Positions 60,891 through 64,000 of a stretch of DNA of 64,000 nucleotides are shown here, piece after piece; the first letter of the stretch is position 1; the number at the start of each line of letters is the position of its first letter. Both the position numbers and the translations under genes were made by a program. Source of the stretch: Bacteroidota bacterium (GTDB lineage: Bacteria; Bacteroidota; Bacteroidia; UKL13-3); assembly GCA_027487835.1 (NCBI GenBank), contig JAIYCU010000003.1:1-64000 (forward strand), in the 5' to 3' direction. The notes under the pieces are model-generated. The model did not search any database. It saw only the letters and a program-made list of their open reading frames with translations, and was not told where the DNA came from.

Positions 60891-62300
60891 TTAAAACTTA
60901 AAGTAATAATTATTTATAGTCCAAAAAGTAGTGAAAGCTGAAATTACTATGGCTAAGAATATATATATAAACCATCTTTTTGAAAAACTTAAAGTACCGA
61001 GGTAAACATCAAAATTACGAGTACCCATTTTTCTACTTATCCAATCAAATGGTGCAAAAAGTAAGAAAATGATTAGGCCATGTTTAAACAACCAAAATAA
61101 TGTAACACTATTACAAGTTGTAGGAGAGAATAATTTACCATAGGTTAATAATGGCAACTTTGAACTAAAAATAATCGCTAAAAAAGAGGCAAATGTTAAA
61201 TGATAGAATAAACCCAAAACTTTCTTTATCCTAGGTGAAATGAAATTGAAGTATGGCAGAAGCCTTTCTTCGCCAATTACCCATAATCCATTCAACAAAC
61301 CCCAAATTGCAAATTGAAATGAAATGCCATGCCAAAGTCCAATGAGTAAAAATGTAACAAGCATAGCGATATTCAAACCTAGTTTGCTTCTTACTTTCTT
61401 TGCAATTGCAAAAAAAAAGTAATCTCTAAACCAATTATTAAGTGTTATATGCCATTCGCTCCAGAACTTTTTACGAGAGGTAGAGGCGTATACTCTATTT
61501 CCAAAATTTCTAGCTAATTGTATATTGAAAATCCGAGATATGCCAGTGAAAATATCAACATAGGAACTAAATGTAAAGTATAAATAAAAGAAAAAAGATA
61601 AACCTTGGAGAAGGATTAAAAATCCACTCGCATCACTTTTTTCAATGGTTTTCATATAAACATAAAACTGTTGTCCAAGCACAAAATTTTTGAACACTCC
61701 CCATAGAAACAACCTAAAGCCATAGGAAAAATTTCGATTAGATAAAAACAACTCACCTTTAAACTGACCTAAAAGTTGAGAACTTCTGTGCAATGGACCA
61801 GATAATAAAATTGGAAAGAAAATAATATAAAGTAAAATTCTTAGAAAATTTGGTTCTGGTTTTACATACCTCTTTCGTATGTCTATTAGATACCCAATTC
61901 CATTGAAAGTAAAATAAGAAAAACATAAAAATGCAGGTGTTAAATCCTCGAAATGCCAATACTCTATAATTATACTTGAATCATTCCAATTTGTATTAAT
62001 AGGAATAATTGAAGATAATTTAGAAACAAGTAAAGGTATAAGACATAGTAAAACATACCCAGCAGTTACTGTCTTTGCTAGATTTTGGTTAAGACTAATT
62101 TTATTTATATGATGAGACCCAAAATAAACTACCGCTGCAAAAACCAAGGCGATTATAACTTGATTTCCTAAAATCAAACTGTAAAAAAGCAAGCTAACCG
62201 ATAGCAGGACAATCCATCTATGGGTTGGATTGAAAATTATAAAGCCAACTACACCGGCAAGTATGGAAATAAAAAGTATGGAAAAATTTATACTTAACAT
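60891..62300 (-). CDS. MBOAT-family O-acyltransferase (DltB/AlgI-like)
   Basis: RKKFWSEWHITLNNWFRDYFFFAIAKKVRSKLG and LLIGLWHGISFQFAIWGLLNGLW. Confidence 0.93.
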   Translation of the reverse strand: MLSINFSILFISILAGVVGFIIFNPTHRWIVLLSVSLLFYSLILGNQVIIALVFAAVVYFGSHHINKISLNQNLAKTVTAGYVLLCLIPLLVSKLSSIIPINTNWNDSSIIIEYWHFEDLTPAFLCFSYFTFNGIGYLIDIRKRYVKPEPNFLRILLYIIFFPILLSGPLHRSSQLLGQFKGELFLSNRNFSYGFRLFLWGVFKNFVLGQQFYVYMKTIEKSDASGFLILLQGLSFFFYLYFTFSSYVDIFTGISRIFNIQLARNFGNRVYASTSRKKFWSEWHITLNNWFRDYFFFAIAKKVRSKLGLNIAMLVTFLLIGLWHGISFQFAIWGLLNGLWVIGEERLLPYFNFISPRIKKVLGLFYHLTFASFLAIIFSSKLPLLTYGKLFSPTTCNSVTLFWLFKHGLIIFLLFAPFDWISRKMGTRNFDVYLGTLSFSKRWFIYIFLAIVISAFTTFWTINNYYFKF

Positions 62301-62305
62301 TTCGA

Positions 62306-63511
62306 TTATTTACGTGTGGCAATTAAGCTATGCATTCCTCTCATAAAAATAGTTTTTTGCCAAACTGGTTCGGCCTTATCATCCAACTTATATTCGTTTA
62401 AATAGCGGGTTACGGGCTTTAGCCAATTTCTAATTTCATTTCTTGCAATTTTCGCACCTAGACATGAATGAACTCCTGTTCCAAATGATAAATGGGGATT
62501 ATACTTTCTATTAAAAATTATTGAATCTGGCATTTCAAAAATTTCAGGATCTCTGTTAGCCGCGGCCAAGGATAAAAACAATCTATCTCCTTTATTTACT
62601 TTTTGATTACTAATCACACAATTTTCATTTGCAATTCTAACGGTGTATTGGAGTGGAGAAACATACCTTAATAATTCTTCTGATAACACATTAATTGCAG
62701 TGTCATCTGCATTAAGAATCCAGTCAGACAATTCTGGATTTTTTAATATCTCATACAAAATTACACTCATCGAATCCTTTGTGGTTTCTAAGGCAGCCAT
62801 AAAAACTACAATCAGAATCGAGATGATTTCATCATTGGTAAAATCAGTTGGTTTTAAAGAATCTGCCTGTTTTAAAAGCGTAACTATATTAGATTGGGTG
62901 GCAGCATCGCTCTTATTATATAGATCTCCAAAAAAATCAAAGGCCCAACTAAAAACAGCATTTATTTCCCGGTAAACACTTTTAGGAACGAACATATCTT
63001 GAGAGATAGCCAATAAATGTGAAAACTTTTTTAATTCTTGAAGCTTACACATGCCTTCAATGCCAAAAAACGACTCGATAACATACAGTGGAATTTGGGT
63101 TGATATATCAACAATATCAATTACATCATTTTGCTTATTGGCTCGTATACAATTCTCCACAGCCGTTTCGATAACTGGATTAAAATTAAATTGCCTAAGG
63201 ATAGAATCAACTAACTGTTTTGTATTTTCATGTTCTTTATCATTTAAATACATGAGCCATTTTGCGGTACCTTTAGATAAAAAAGGGCAAGCGCTCTCCC
63301 CTAAAATTATTAACTCCTTTTCTTTAAAAAAACCGGATAAATTAGTGACACCAAATGAAGGGGATTTCAAGATTGTTTTAACATCCCTATACTTAAAAAA
63401 CATTATCTCATTGTGCACCCCATAATGAATTGGAGCCAACTCTCTGCACTCCTTTAAATGGACATAAGGATTATTAAAATAACCTGGTGTATAAGGATTC
63501 CATCTAATCAT
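62306..63511 (-). CDS. Cytochrome P450
   Basis: HLSFGTGVHSCLGAKIARNEI heme-ligand loop; EELLRYVSP ExxR; AALETTKDS I-helix; FNRKYNPHLSFG. Confidence 0.96.
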   Translation of the reverse strand: MIRWNPYTPGYFNNPYVHLKECRELAPIHYGVHNEIMFFKYRDVKTILKSPSFGVTNLSGFFKEKELIILGESACPFLSKGTAKWLMYLNDKEHENTKQLVDSILRQFNFNPVIETAVENCIRANKQNDVIDIVDISTQIPLYVIESFFGIEGMCKLQELKKFSHLLAISQDMFVPKSVYREINAVFSWAFDFFGDLYNKSDAATQSNIVTLLKQADSLKPTDFTNDEIISILIVVFMAALETTKDSMSVILYEILKNPELSDWILNADDTAINVLSEELLRYVSPLQYTVRIANENCVISNQKVNKGDRLFLSLAAANRDPEIFEMPDSIIFNRKYNPHLSFGTGVHSCLGAKIARNEIRNWLKPVTRYLNEYKLDDKAEPVWQKTIFMRGMHSLIATRK

Positions 63512-63747
63512 TAGGTGTTGGATTGAATCGCCTCTGAAAGCAGTCGGATACTATTATATTGATAAAACAAAGTTGGATCAATCTCCCTACCTAATATAGT
63601 TTCTAAATCAAATGAGACTGTAATCATAGAAAGTGAGTCTAAATTAAAAAAATCAAATGGAACATCAATTGATACCTGTTCTTTATTAAGTCCACTTTCT
63701 TCAGAAATTTTTTCAACCAGCCAATCCTGAATTTCTTCTTGATTCAT
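63511..63747 (-). CDS. Acyl/peptidyl carrier protein
   Basis: DVPFDFFNLDSLSMITVSFDLETILGREIDPTLFYQYNSIRLLSEAI; Asp-Ser-Leu phosphopantetheine site. Confidence 0.92.
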   Translation of the reverse strand: MNQEEIQDWLVEKISEESGLNKEQVSIDVPFDFFNLDSLSMITVSFDLETILGREIDPTLFYQYNSIRLLSEAIQSNT

Positions 63748-63912
63748 AAAATGTTTTAAATAAGAAACAATTTATTACTTTTAAATTAAAAGTTTTATTT
63801 TTTTGTTGATTTTGTCAAATAAAAATGCAGTTAAATACTATCTTCATTTATACCAAGCTTTTTAGCTACTCATGTCCCGCCTTATTAGGGAAAGGACCCC
63901 ATTGCAATAAGC

Positions 63913-64000
63913 ACCGAGGCACAATTGTGTCAACACTTATACCTAGTTATGTAATCATATACACCCAGCTGTATACTCACATCTACCAAGTTATGTATTC
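63913..64000. repeat. 22-nt degenerate tandem repeat array (second locus, continues past right edge)
   Basis: Consecutive 22-mers: ACCGAGGCACAATTGTGTCAAC / ACTTATACCTAGTTATGTAATC / ATATACACCCAGCTGTATACTC / ACATCTACCAAGTTATGTATTC. Confidence 0.85.

Noticed and set aside
59961-63747. Canonical dlt operon (D-alanylation)
   Set aside because: No DltA-like adenylation gene and an extra P450; the organism appears to be a Bacteroidota member without teichoic acids. Only the MBOAT/carrier/SGNH logic is shared.

Overview
This 64 kb window is chromosomal DNA from a member of Bacteroidota. The assignment rests on gene content, TAnnTTTG-type promoters, TTG starts and AT-rich composition. Most of it is densely packed housekeeping: rnhA, dnaG, dprA, udp-like, icmF, pdxJ, purA, a fur-family regulator, relA/spoT, tRNA-Leu(UAG), tig, an acyl-ACP desaturase, pdxH, rdgB, ilvE and ppa. 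An exopolysaccharide cluster occupies about 41.3-54.7 kb. The accessory regions are more AT-rich: 14.4-17.0 kb, 34.6-37.3 kb and 60-64 kb. Five signals deserve attention. (1) The decamer GGTTCAAACC/GGTTTGAACC occurs 13 times exactly, 9 of them as GGTTCAAACCGA, where about 0.1 is expected by chance. It appears in several reading frames and both orientations, so it behaves as a DNA-level signal. (2) A degenerate tandem repeat with a near-exact 22-nt period fills the intergenic region 4.68-5.06 kb and appears again at the right edge (63.9-64.0 kb). (3) A compact, coupled four-gene operon encodes carrier protein, cytochrome P450, MBOAT and an SGNH/DltD-like protein (63747 to 59961). It resembles a Dlt-type acyl-transfer system with a P450 added and no local adenylation enzyme. 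(4) One ORF joins a Maf domain to a TlpA-like thioredoxin through a signal/TM segment. (5) A perfect 52-nt palindrome lies between tig and a convergent desaturase gene. All calls come from reading the sequence and the supplied ORF track; no database search was run.
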